Below, in pieces: positions 39,617 through 48,088 of a stretch of DNA of 64,000 bases. The stretch is taken from the NCBI GenBank assembly GCA_938010435.1, contig CALLUS010000005.1, positions 372,001 through 436,000 on the forward strand, in the 5' to 3' direction. The position numbers and the translations under genes are program-made. Below the pieces are notes generated by a model, which saw only the letters and a program-made list of their open reading frames with translations, was not told the origin of the DNA and did not search any database. Every line of letters starts with the position of its first letter. Positions within the stretch are counted from its first letter, which is position 1. The stretch comes from an uncultured Rhizobiaceae group bacterium (lineage in GTDB: Bacteria; Pseudomonadota; Alphaproteobacteria; Rhizobiales; Rhizobiaceae).

Positions 39617-40318
39617 ATGCGTCAAAACAAAACGAAACAGATGCTTTCATATTGGTTGGAGCTTTTTCACGCGGAGCAAGAGAAAAGCTCTTGTTGCGGA
39701 GAAATTATGTGGCCAGACCGCAGCGATGTACACCCTGCAAGATGTCGCGACATTCTTGGCGACATGTTCATTCTTGAAAGCAAAAAAAATGAACTTGTCT
39801 ACCGGTTGGCGGGAACGAAACTTTGCGGCATGTTCGGCGAAGAACTGAAACAAAAACCATTCAGCACGCCCTACTCTGGCGCAGATCGCCGTTCAGCCGA
39901 TGATTGGGTCAATCGATTGGGTGAAGAAGACTATGTGGTTGTGATCAGTTCATTTGGCCTGACAGACAAAGGTGAGCGCATTAATCTGGAGACCCTGCTT
40001 TTGCCATTGTCCCACAATGGAATTCGCGGAAGCCGCATTCTGGGCATTACAAGCCCGGGCGAATCCCCCTATTGGCTTGGAACAGATCCATTGACCGAAC
40101 AAGTGATCCGCAGCGTGCGCGTTTTGCGCCCTTGGGAAGACGACACTTATCTATCGAACTGGCCGTTCAAAAAACCGAGTTTATCTAGCGACATTGAACG
40201 ACGAATTAATTTGGAAGCCCCTGCTCTTTACGCAAAATCAAACGCAAAAATAACCGAACGACCGGATGCGCGTCGAGTGGCTCACCTGACCGTTTTACAA
40301 GGTGGACGTGAGAACTAA
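39617..40318 (+). CDS. PAS-domain protein (PAS_5/DUF1457-like)
   Basis: 233-residue cytoplasmic protein resembling the rhizobial PAS_5 group: LSYWLELFHAEQ and WPDRSDVHPARCRDILGDMFILESKKNELVYRLAGTKLCGMFGEELK form the sensor core, and LLLPLSHNGIRGSRILGITSP the later strands. No output domain. It stands just before a PilZ gene on the same strand (127-base gap), an arrangement seen in related genomes. The start at 39617 could be 39641 (MLSYWLELFH). Ligand and partner unknown. Confidence 0.78.
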   Translation: MRQNKTKQMLSYWLELFHAEQEKSSCCGEIMWPDRSDVHPARCRDILGDMFILESKKNELVYRLAGTKLCGMFGEELKQKPFSTPYSGADRRSADDWVNRLGEEDYVVVISSFGLTDKGERINLETLLLPLSHNGIRGSRILGITSPGESPYWLGTDPLTEQVIRSVRVLRPWEDDTYLSNWPFKKPSLSSDIERRINLEAPALYAKSNAKITERPDARRVAHLTVLQGGREN

Positions 40319-40445
40319 GGGCCCGACACCACTGCTGCGACGAAATATACAGTTCGCAAAAGTAAATACTGACACTTCATTAACCATAGTCATCCTATAG
40401 TTTGCTATCGAGGACATTTTTTCCGCCCACAAAACGCAAGTAGAT

Positions 40446-41051
40446 TTGACTTTGGATACCATTCATCAACCATCATCAGGCCCGGAAAGACGTGCTTACG
40501 AACGCGCTGCGGTTTCTGTGTTCGGTAGATGCTTGTTGCCAAACAAACTAGAAATCCCCTGCCAAGCCATCAATATGTCTCCTGGTGATGTTGGTTTGGT
40601 TGCCGCACACCTGCCATTGGTTAAAGACCATGTGATCGTCTATTTAGACCACATAGGTCGCGTAGAAGGCAAAGTGATACGTCTCTATGACGGCGGGTTT
40701 GCAATGACAATTGAGTGCACTCCACGCAAACGCGAGAAGCTCGCAGCCAGTATTGAATGGGTAAAAGTGCACAGCGAATTTGGCGATCAAGAACACCGAC
40801 GTCACGAGCGCATAGAACCCGCAAATAAGAATACGGAAATCAAACTCGACGACGGGCGCTGTTACCCTGTTGAAATCATTGATATTTCCATTTCCGGCGC
40901 AGCACTTGAAACCGATGTTAAACCAGCGCTTGGTTCAACCGTAACTTTCTCCGGCTTACATGGTAAGGTCGTTCGTCACTTTGCAGAAGGCATTGCAGTC
41001 GAATTCGATATCTTGGCTGAACACGGATTAATCAAAGGACGGTTCGGCTAA
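40446..41051 (+). CDS. Tandem PilZ-domain protein
   Basis: 201 residues with two PilZ domains. The first (RRAYERAAV, then NMSPGD where D/N-x-S-x-x-G is expected) is degenerate at the second motif. The second is intact: RRHERIEP gives R-x-x-x-R and DISISGAA gives D-x-S-x-x-G, so c-di-GMP binding is likely there. Starts at a TTG (no in-frame ATG nearby). Probably a diguanylate-responsive adaptor acting with the PAS gene upstream; target unknown. Confidence 0.85.
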   Translation: MTLDTIHQPSSGPERRAYERAAVSVFGRCLLPNKLEIPCQAINMSPGDVGLVAAHLPLVKDHVIVYLDHIGRVEGKVIRLYDGGFAMTIECTPRKREKLAASIEWVKVHSEFGDQEHRRHERIEPANKNTEIKLDDGRCYPVEIIDISISGAALETDVKPALGSTVTFSGLHGKVVRHFAEGIAVEFDILAEHGLIKGRFG

Positions 41052-41336
41052 CACCTGCACAACATTATGTGACTACTTTCGCCGTCTCTTTCCTGCCATC
41101 TGAATGGCATTGAACCCGTACGTTTTTCGTGCCGTCTGCCTCTTCTCACTTGTTAAAGTCTAATCGCCTGTTTGAGCTAGACCTCACATGCTCCAGACAT
41201 GATGGTTAATCAGGTGCGACCAATCGATAAAATTTGAATCAAAATTTGCAAAAATGCATTTAAAAACTGAACGTTAAATCCAACTGCCTGTAAAATCGTG
41301 TCTGGCAATTTGGCTCCCATGGACGGGAGACCAAAA

Positions 41337-41936
41337 ATGAAACTAATCAAAAACACGATCATGGCAGCGACCATGATACTAACTGGGGCGCTATCAGCAT
41401 CAAACGCTTATGCAACCACAAACCACATGAAGACCACAGGCTTGACATCACAGCCTATCGGTCATGCAATGTTTTGTGAACAATATGCGCAAGAATGCAA
41501 AATTCGCAACAAATCACAGAAGGCTCCAAAGCTGACTCGCAAGGGTTGGCAAGATCTTCTGGACATCAATCATTTCGCCAACACCAATGTAGCGCCGGTC
41601 ACAGACCAAGATGCGTATGGTGTTGAAGAGCATTGGACATACCCAAAGAGCTACGGCGATTGCGAAGACTATGTATTGCTGAAACGCTATATGTTGCTGC
41701 AACGCGGTTGGCCTGCGTCCAGCCTGTTGATCACAGTTGTGAAACAGCCAAATGGCGAAGGTCATGCAGTTCTAACTGTGCGCACCGATCGTGCGGATTA
41801 CGTGCTCGACAATCTTCAACCACTCGTCAAACAGTGGGATGAAACACCCTATCAATATCTCAAGCGCCAATCGACTGCTCATACTGGCCGCTGGAGCAAA
41901 ATCAAAGACGGTCGCGCAATGGTGGCCAACTACTAA
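41337..41936 (+). CDS. Bacterial transglutaminase-like cysteine proteinase (BTLCP)
   Basis: 199-residue exported protein, signal peptide ending near SNAYA. The Cys-His-Asp triad of the BTLCP/DUF920 family is visible: YGDCEDYVLLKRYMLLQRGW (Cys), GEGHAVLTVRTD (His) and YVLDNLQP (Asp). LapG-type relatives cleave adhesins under c-di-GMP control, but no LapD or adhesin gene is in the window. ATG at 41337 with GGGAG 8 bases upstream. RNA B follows its stop codon directly. Confidence 0.88.
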   Translation: MKLIKNTIMAATMILTGALSASNAYATTNHMKTTGLTSQPIGHAMFCEQYAQECKIRNKSQKAPKLTRKGWQDLLDINHFANTNVAPVTDQDAYGVEEHWTYPKSYGDCEDYVLLKRYMLLQRGWPASSLLITVVKQPNGEGHAVLTVRTDRADYVLDNLQPLVKQWDETPYQYLKRQSTAHTGRWSKIKDGRAMVANY

Positions 41937-41940
41937 GAAT

Positions 41941-42055
41941 TCGACGGATACCTTCCGACGTATCAGAATTGACCTGGTCGCGTCCCCACTTCCCCGTCCC
42001 CAACGGCCAGGTCATAGGGGTCAGTTTGCTTCCGCAAGCTGACCCCGTTTTTTTT
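41941..42055 (+). ncRNA. Candidate small RNA (RNA B) with C-rich loop, 3' of the BTLCP gene
   Basis: Three hairpins follow the BTLCP stop: GATAC/GTATC (41947-41951 with 41960-41964), an 11-bp stem (41970-41980 with 42004-42014) presenting a 23-base loop that contains CCCCACTTCCCCGTCCCC, and a 13-bp terminator stem followed by eight T. An exposed C-rich loop plus U-tailed terminator is the layout of Hfq-type small RNAs that pair with G-rich ribosome sites. It could be a 3'UTR-derived RNA or have its own promoter; none was identified. No family recognised. Confidence 0.6.
42017..42055 (+). terminator. Intrinsic terminator of RNA B / BTLCP gene
   Basis: 13-bp stem with one G-T pair (42017-42029 with 42034-42046), TTCC loop, then G and eight T. 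Only the plus direction has the T-run. The last T bases overlap the stop codon of the convergent carbonic anhydrase gene. Confidence 0.93.
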
Positions 42056-42593
42056 AAAGTTCGACCATACCGTCACGATGGCGCTTTGCATTGGCAACAT
42101 AGTGCAATGCAGAACCTTGTAGCATTTTCACAGCGGCTTCATCCAATTGTCGGATAACTTTACCGGGCGCACCAACCACCAAAGAATTATCAGGAATTTC
42201 GCGTCCTTCAGGTATAAGAGTATTCGCACCAATCAGGCAGTTTTTACCGATGACAGCACCGTTCAACACGGTTGCGCCCATGCCCACCAGAGAATTATCC
42301 TCAATCGTGCAACCATGCAAAATCGCTTTATGGCCAATCGTACACCCCTCGCCAACGGTGAGTGGGTAGCCGATATCCGTGTGCATCATGGTCATTTCCT
42401 GCACATTTGAATTTTTTCCGATAGTGATGCGTTCATTGTCGCCCCGCAAAACCGCCCCAAACCAAACATTGGCATCTTCCATCAAAACAGCATCGCCAAT
42501 AATGATCGCTGTCGGTGCAATCCAGCAATTGTTGGACGGTTTGGAACTGCCCGCCAGGTCAGGTTTCACGCCATCAAGTTGATAAACAGGCAT
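42054..42593 (-). CDS. Gamma carbonic anhydrase-like hexapeptide protein
   Basis: 179-residue left-handed beta-helix protein of the YrdA/gamma-CA type. Zn-ligand histidines are visible in [10 protein letters not shown] and [12 protein letters not shown], and [18 protein letters not shown] is the family signature. ATG at 42593 with GGAG upstream. Reversible CO2 hydration or an acyl-transferase-like role are both possible for this group. Divergent from a membrane-anchored protein gene. Confidence 0.9.
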   Translation of the reverse strand: MPVYQLDGVKPDLAGSSKPSNNCWIAPTAIIIGDAVLMEDANVWFGAVLRGDNERITIGKNSNVQEMTMMHTDIGYPLTVGEGCTIGHKAILHGCTIEDNSLVGMGATVLNGAVIGKNCLIGANTLIPEGREIPDNSLVVGAPGKVIRQLDEAAVKMLQGSALHYVANAKRHRDGMVEL

Positions 42594-42683
42594 GTTGGTC
42601 TCCAATGTGTTTTTTTCTTTCGATCAGGTAAAACGTTGCAAGAGTGTTTGACAAGAACGCTAGATTCGCAAGGCCAATTAAAA

Positions 42684-43385
42684 GTGCAACATCGGTCGAC
42701 AAAGCCAGTGACAGCAAAAAACAACAATCGCATTTGGATTGCGTTTTGTGTGCTTTTGATTGCAGCCATAGCAATTTTTTTCGCCGTAAATGCTTGGCTC
42801 AGTCATCAAATGAACCGGACAGAATTCACAACAGGCGCTCAGCAACTGGAAATTGTGATCGGCAATGATGTGGTACGGGTTCCTGCCAACTATGTGCGTT
42901 TCGAGTACCAGCGCAATTCTGCGACCGCTGATCAGCTTGACCTCGTTTATCTATTCCCCGAATTGGTCGGATATTCAGAAAACCAAAAACCTCTGTTCAA
43001 CGCCACGGGAAACGACAGTAAGCTCGTTCATATCTCACTTCGAAAGCGCAAACTATCTTTAGACATGAGCAACCGACTGCAACCCATTTACAACCAACTC
43101 TTTGAAGGTCAACCTAGCAAAGGGCCAGAAAGTCTAATCCTGCAGCCACTACGTTCAGGCTCTGGCTATGACGGTGAAGTCTTGGCCATTGGGCAGGTAA
43201 ACCAGCAAAACTGGGTGGCGCGCTGCCAAACACCCCAAAGCAATATGCGCCCCGTTTGCATTCGCGATGTCTTCGTTGGTCGCGAGTTATCCGCGCTTTA
43301 CAGCTTTCCGCTTCACATGTTGAAAAACTGGCGCGGAATCAATCAAGCGACCGAGAAATTTTTAAAAGACATTGTTTATGAGTGA
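42684..43385 (+). CDS. Membrane-anchored periplasmic protein of unknown function
   Basis: About 233 residues. One N-terminal membrane helix (IWIAFCVLLIAAIAIFFAVNAW) follows a short basic cytoplasmic segment; the rest, from SHQMNRTEFTTG, should be periplasmic, with EIVIGNDVVRVPANYVRFEYQR and a late pair of cysteines (VARCQ, VCIRD). The start is unclear: GTG at 42684 with AAGG upstream is chosen. No family recognised; tail-to-tail with the DUF3126 gene. Confidence 0.65.
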   Translation: MQHRSTKPVTAKNNNRIWIAFCVLLIAAIAIFFAVNAWLSHQMNRTEFTTGAQQLEIVIGNDVVRVPANYVRFEYQRNSATADQLDLVYLFPELVGYSENQKPLFNATGNDSKLVHISLRKRKLSLDMSNRLQPIYNQLFEGQPSKGPESLILQPLRSGSGYDGEVLAIGQVNQQNWVARCQTPQSNMRPVCIRDVFVGRELSALYSFPLHMLKNWRGINQATEKFLKDIVYE

Positions 43386-43405
43386 GTTACACGAGCAACC
43401 GGACT

Positions 43406-43819
43406 CTATTCCTCATCATCCATTTCAAGATCGATGTCTAAAATTGCCATGTTGAAAATCTGGAAACCTTCAGCATTCTCGTCATCATCATACAAAACAC
43501 CGAGAAATTCTTCACCTTTGTAAATCTCAGCAGAGTCTTTCTTGTTCGGACGCTTGCGCACTTCAACAGCAGGCGAATTAAATATCTTTTTCACATACTC
43601 ATTCATCTCATCATGCGGTTGGTCCGGCAGTTCTTTAGAGAAGTTGTAGGACAGCTCACCCTCATCTTCATCGCGCAAGATGCGAGCGAAGAACTCTTGG
43701 CCAATAACCACCAGCGCTTCATCACCATTTTCAGGGTGTTGCAAAACAGCAAGTTCTGGTGTGGTAAAGAGTTTAGCCAAATAGGTCGTCAGGTCGTCAA
43801 TTTCAGATTGCTGCAACAT
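43406..43819 (-). CDS. DUF3126 protein with internal duplication
   Basis: 137-residue acidic cytoplasmic protein. DUF3126 members are about 70 residues; here two copies are fused. Copy one: EIDDLTTYLAKLFTTPELAV, QEFFARILRDEDEGELSYNF. Copy two: DEMNEYVKKIFNSPAVEVRKRPNKKDSAEIYKGEEFLGVLYDDDENAEGFQIFNMAILDIDL, which keeps the canonical tail. It follows cysE by 32 bases on the same strand, the usual place for DUF3126 in this order. Function unknown. Confidence 0.82.
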   Translation of the reverse strand: MLQQSEIDDLTTYLAKLFTTPELAVLQHPENGDEALVVIGQEFFARILRDEDEGELSYNFSKELPDQPHDEMNEYVKKIFNSPAVEVRKRPNKKDSAEIYKGEEFLGVLYDDDENAEGFQIFNMAILDIDLEMDDEE

Positions 43820-43851
43820 TCAGCCGCTCCAAGTCAAAATTTGTAAATCAA

Positions 43852-44676
43852 TTAGTGAATTTCGCTGGTTTCAGCGAGAATTTGGTCCATTGAACGCGAC
43901 GGTTGTGAACACCCGGCAACCCCTACAACGCGCGCGGGCACGCCCGCAACAGTGGTTTTTTCAGGAACAGCTTTCACAACCAACGCCCCAGAGGCAACAC
44001 GTGAACACTGACCAACTTCGATATTGCCGAGCACTTTTGCACCGGCACCAATCAACACGCCATTCATCACTTTGGGGTGACGGTCGCCGCCTTCTTTGCC
44101 TGTGCCGCCAAGGGTCACACCTTGCATGATGGAGACATCATCGCCAATCACAGCAGTCGCGCCAATCACCACACCCGTTGCATGGTCGATAAAGATACCT
44201 TGACCGAATTCCGCTTGCGGGTTGATATCTGTTTGGAAAGCGTGGCTGGTAATGCTCTGCAAATAAAGCGCGAAATCCTTACGCCCATTCTTCCAAGCCC
44301 AATTGGCAAGACGGTGGGTTTGAATGGCGTGAAAGCCTTTGAAATATAGGATTGGCTCTACAAAACGTGTGCATGCCGGATCGCGATCATAAACAGCAGC
44401 AATATCCACACGAACAATCTTGGACCATTCAGGCCAGCTTTGCTGCATCTCGCGGAACACACCGCGGATCATATCAGAAGAAAATTCAGGGCGGTGCAAA
44501 CGTTCACAAATGCGGTGAACAATGGCTTCTTCCAAAGACTTGTGGTTCAAAATATTGCCGAACACAAATCCGGACATGGCTGGATCAGAATCAATAATCG
44601 CCTGTGCTTCTTTGCGCACAGCCTGCCAAACAGGATCTAGTTTAACGATATCGTCTTGCGGTTTTGTCGAGCCCAT
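43852..44676 (-). CDS. cysE: Serine O-acetyltransferase
   Basis: Makes O-acetylserine for cysteine synthesis. 274 residues: helical N-terminal domain, then hexapeptide repeats with the catalytic His/Asp region FGQGIFIDHATGVVIGATAVIGDDVSIMQGVTLGGTGKEGGDRHP, and a C-terminal tail with PARVVGVAG. ATG at 44676 after GGAGG. In operon with the DUF3126 gene. Confidence 0.95.
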   Translation of the reverse strand: MGSTKPQDDIVKLDPVWQAVRKEAQAIIDSDPAMSGFVFGNILNHKSLEEAIVHRICERLHRPEFSSDMIRGVFREMQQSWPEWSKIVRVDIAAVYDRDPACTRFVEPILYFKGFHAIQTHRLANWAWKNGRKDFALYLQSITSHAFQTDINPQAEFGQGIFIDHATGVVIGATAVIGDDVSIMQGVTLGGTGKEGGDRHPKVMNGVLIGAGAKVLGNIEVGQCSRVASGALVVKAVPEKTTVAGVPARVVGVAGCSQPSRSMDQILAETSEIH

Positions 44677-44816
44677 TTTGGCCTCCAAATATGTGCATCA
44701 AAGCTTTGAGTTCATGCCTGAACTCTATACATAGTGCATGGAGCCCAAGGCTTAAACCGTAAAAACAATCAAATTTGCGGGAACTAAAGTTTTAAATCGA
44801 AAGCGATACCCCGGAT

Positions 44817-45596
44817 ATGACACGCAAAGCAGAGGTAAAGGCCGAAATGAACGACGATGTGGGATCGCTGGTTGTGAAGAACCAAGACAAACACAACGCG
44901 CTAGATCAGCAGGCATGGCATGATATCCCAAAGGCAGTAGATCAATTATTAAAAGCCGGTGCGCGGGTCATTGTTGTTTCGGGCTATGGCGAAAGCTTTT
45001 GCGCGGGAGCAGACATTTCAGAGTTCGACACCGTTCGAAAAGATGAATCCACTGCCCGCATATACGAAAAAGCCAATGCAGACGCTTTCGCGGCCATCAG
45101 AAACACTCCAGTTCCAACCATCGCAAAAATCAGAGGCTTTTGTCTCGGCGGCGGTTTCGGCTTGGCCGCAGCCTGCGACATCAGACTGGCTGCAGATGAT
45201 GCCAGATTTGCCGTCCCCGCCGCCAAGCTCGGCCTCGCCTACCCCGTTGATGCCATGGCCGATATTGTTCATGCTATAGGCGCACAAAACGCCAAGCGCT
45301 TATTGTTCACAGCCAAACAGATTTCAGCAGCAGACATGTTGAACTACGGTTTTTTAAACGAAATTTTACCCGCCGAGCAATTGGATGAACACGTAACTGC
45401 AATCGCAAACGACATAGCAACACTCGCCCCACTAACTCACCGCGCCACAAAAGCAGCAATTGATACCGCCCTAAATGGCAACGTCACACGGAACAAGGCG
45501 GCACAAATAGGCGATCAAACATTCGCAAGCGCAGATTATGCCGAGGGGCGCAAAGCGTTTAAGGAAAAACGAAAAGCCAAGTTTACGGGCCGATAA
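44817..45596 (+). CDS. Enoyl-CoA hydratase/isomerase family protein lacking the usual catalytic glutamates
   Basis: 259-residue crotonase-fold protein. CoA and oxyanion-hole segments are conserved (GESFCAGADISEFD, GFCLGGGFGLAAACDIRLAADDARFAVPAAKLGLAYP). The two catalytic Glu of typical hydratases (in GGxxELA and PExxLG) are Gly and Ala here, so simple hydratase activity is doubtful; an isomerase, decarboxylase or thioesterase-like role is possible. Divergent from cysE. ATG at 44817; MNDDVGSL at 44847 is an alternative. Confidence 0.85.
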   Translation: MTRKAEVKAEMNDDVGSLVVKNQDKHNALDQQAWHDIPKAVDQLLKAGARVIVVSGYGESFCAGADISEFDTVRKDESTARIYEKANADAFAAIRNTPVPTIAKIRGFCLGGGFGLAAACDIRLAADDARFAVPAAKLGLAYPVDAMADIVHAIGAQNAKRLLFTAKQISAADMLNYGFLNEILPAEQLDEHVTAIANDIATLAPLTHRATKAAIDTALNGNVTRNKAAQIGDQTFASADYAEGRKAFKEKRKAKFTGR

Positions 45597-45756
45597 GCTT
45601 GCTCTGACTTATAAATAGTCAAAAATTCCAACCAAAGTCAACACCATAATCAAATGGCAACGATTCCCGTACCTTCAAAACATTCAAAGACTGCAATGAG
45701 CCGATATTAACGAATGTTGTACACCGCTCAAATGTCAGCTTTCAACTTGTCGCAGC

Positions 45757-46428
45757 TCAATCGGAGCGATGCTGCGATGTTGCAAGGGCACCTCCCAGTG
45801 TAATCAGAATGCCGCCGCCTACTGCTTCGATCCATTCGATGACGCGCTCTTTCATTAGGCGTGCGGAAAGTGCGGACGCAAAGCCGTAGAAGACAAGGAT
45901 TGGAAGCTCCAAAAGAACTGAGACAATACCAAGAATGATGAGTTGAGCAGCTATGTTCCCATCCGGTGAAATAAATTGCGGGAGGATCGCAACGAAGAAC
46001 AAAATGTTCTTGGGGTTTGACGCTTGAAGAGTGCCCCCCTGCCAAAAGGACTTAATCGCAGTCTGTTTGACTTTTGGCGCAGCAGCTCTCGCGTCCGAGA
46101 GGTCTAGACCATCACCACCGGATCGTTTCTGCCAGTAGTGTTTTATCAGTGGTGCCAGCATTCCAACGCCCAGATATACAAGATAGGCCGCTCCTACCCA
46201 TTTGATAATTGTGAAGAGCGTGGCGCTGGCAACGATCAAAGCGCCAATTCCAAGTGCAGACAGGGTGAAAAATATGGCGTTTGTAGACAGAATTCCTAGT
46301 GTCGCCACGAACCCGATGTGAAATCCCTGCCGCATAGATAAGCCGATCACGAGCAACACTGCTGGACCCGGCGTGAGCGAAAGTAGGAATTCTGTCAGCG
46401 CAAATAGAGCAAGTGTGCTGATATCCAT
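45757..46428 (-). CDS. LysE/RhtB family amino acid exporter
   Basis: 223-residue inner membrane exporter with about six helices. Family motif FLLSLTPGPAVLLVIGLSMRQG is near the N-terminus, and GGTLQASNPKNILFFVAILPQF is the second signature. ATG at 46428 with GGAG seven bases upstream. Likely exports an amino acid or related compound. Single gene; substrate not assigned. Confidence 0.9.
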   Translation of the reverse strand: MDISTLALFALTEFLLSLTPGPAVLLVIGLSMRQGFHIGFVATLGILSTNAIFFTLSALGIGALIVASATLFTIIKWVGAAYLVYLGVGMLAPLIKHYWQKRSGGDGLDLSDARAAAPKVKQTAIKSFWQGGTLQASNPKNILFFVAILPQFISPDGNIAAQLIILGIVSVLLELPILVFYGFASALSARLMKERVIEWIEAVGGGILITLGGALATSQHRSD

Positions 46429-46781
46429 TAGAGTCTCCAGTCGGAATTTTGAGGCACTTTCTTCCAATTTTGGAGAACTGACCAGATTAAAAATTTTGAA
46501 GTTGATGTTTTCAACAGCCGACATTCACATAAGCAATACTGACGGTAGCTTTGTCCAGATGCTGTATGAAAACTCTGACTGAGGGTTTTCCGGGAGAAGC
46601 TGATTTTAATAAGCCGCCTCAGAAAAATACTGTTCTCCGGAACGTGCCGAACCCACTTATTCATAGAAAACCATTCTAATGGAACGACTAAATTTCGTGT
46701 TTTCGCACAGCCCTACCACACACCGGACCTCGCCTTTCAAATCAATTGCACCTTGATACAGCCTGTGACAACTTTACCCAA

Positions 46782-47996
46782 ATGATCCGCACATCCAGCC
46801 GTAACATCACATTATATCCGTGGTTCCGTTTTGTTCACGGACTGGTCTTCTGGCAGTCCGTTTGGTTTCTATACATTCAGGCCAATCTCTCCGCAGCTGA
46901 AGCTATCCTTCTTTATGCGATCTACGACATCACCACCACAATCGTTGAAGTGCCGTCTGGTTATATGTCCGACCGGATTGGGCGGCGCAGAACTTTAATT
47001 ATCGCAGCTGTAGCCGGCGTCCTAGCCGCATCATTTCAGGCTTACGGTGGTAGTTTTGCCATCTTTGTCGCGGGCAACATTTGCCTTGGTGTCTCTGCAG
47101 CCTTCCTTTCCGGCACTGATAGTTCTCTGCTTTACGAAAGCTTAGCTGAAACGGGTCGTGAAGCGGAGGTGGAACGGGCTGAACTTGTCTCATGGCGCTT
47201 TAGTTTTGTAGCACTTGCTTTATCGGCCGTTATGGGTGGTTGGCTTTGGCGGTTCGATCCCACACTGCCCTACATAACCACGGCACTGGCTTTTGTTGCG
47301 GGGTTGATCATTGCGCTGACGTTCACTGAGCCGAAAGTCGAACGAAGAGTTACGAATCCCGACATTCCTAAATTTCAATCACTGTGTCAGGCATTTTCAA
47401 AACCGGTACTCATCTGGCTCTTGGCGCTTAGTATGTTGATGTACTTGTTCAGTCACGTCCCATTTGTGTTTGGTCAACCTTTCATTTTGGAAGCCTTGGC
47501 GCGGAATGGGCTTGCAGGCGATGCGCCTCTGATTAGCGGAATTATCACAGCTTTGATGATGATGTTGTCTGTACTTGTCTCGCTCTTAGCGCTGCAGTTG
47601 CGTCAGCGAATTGGGCTGGCCGCAATTCTGCTCTTAGCATTTGGCATTCAAATCGGATTGATCGGAGTTTTGACTTTATCCAACGCCACAGCCGTCATCG
47701 CGCTTTTGGTGTTTCGCATGGTTCCAAACTCCCTTTCTCAACCGTTTATACTAGCGCGCATACAGCCGCTTTTAGCCAGCGACAGTCGCGCGACTTACCT
47801 ATCGATACAAAGTCTCGGGGGCCGCCTTGTCTTCGCCACCACACTGTGGATTTCTGCCAACGCCACGACAAATGTGGCGCAAATGCCATACACGGATATT
47901 CAAACAATTCTTGGGTGGTATTCGACAGCCGGGTTTCTATGTCTCTCGGCTTTAGCCATTTTCGCACGCAGATCGAAGGTCAATTATACGGAGTAA
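46782..47996 (+). CDS. MFS transporter
   Basis: 404-residue, ~12-helix major facilitator. The loop 2-3 motif is PSGYMSDRIGRRRTLI (G-x-x-x-D-x-x-G-R-R/K), typical of drug/metabolite antiporters; SGTDSSLLYESLAETGREAEVERA is typical of a group of uncharacterised efflux proteins. ATG at 46782 (MIRTSSRN) is used; a TTG upstream adds 12 residues. Divergent from the LysE gene by some 350 bases. Substrate unknown. Confidence 0.9.
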   Translation: MIRTSSRNITLYPWFRFVHGLVFWQSVWFLYIQANLSAAEAILLYAIYDITTTIVEVPSGYMSDRIGRRRTLIIAAVAGVLAASFQAYGGSFAIFVAGNICLGVSAAFLSGTDSSLLYESLAETGREAEVERAELVSWRFSFVALALSAVMGGWLWRFDPTLPYITTALAFVAGLIIALTFTEPKVERRVTNPDIPKFQSLCQAFSKPVLIWLLALSMLMYLFSHVPFVFGQPFILEALARNGLAGDAPLISGIITALMMMLSVLVSLLALQLRQRIGLAAILLLAFGIQIGLIGVLTLSNATAVIALLVFRMVPNSLSQPFILARIQPLLASDSRATYLSIQSLGGRLVFATTLWISANATTNVAQMPYTDIQTILGWYSTAGFLCLSALAIFARRSKVNYTE

Positions 47997-48088
47997 GACG
48001 AATGAGTGAATGTATGGACCATTATCCGGCAGCGCCGCTATGCAGGTAGCTAATTCGTCCCCATTACAGCTCTTAACGCTTTTCCAAC

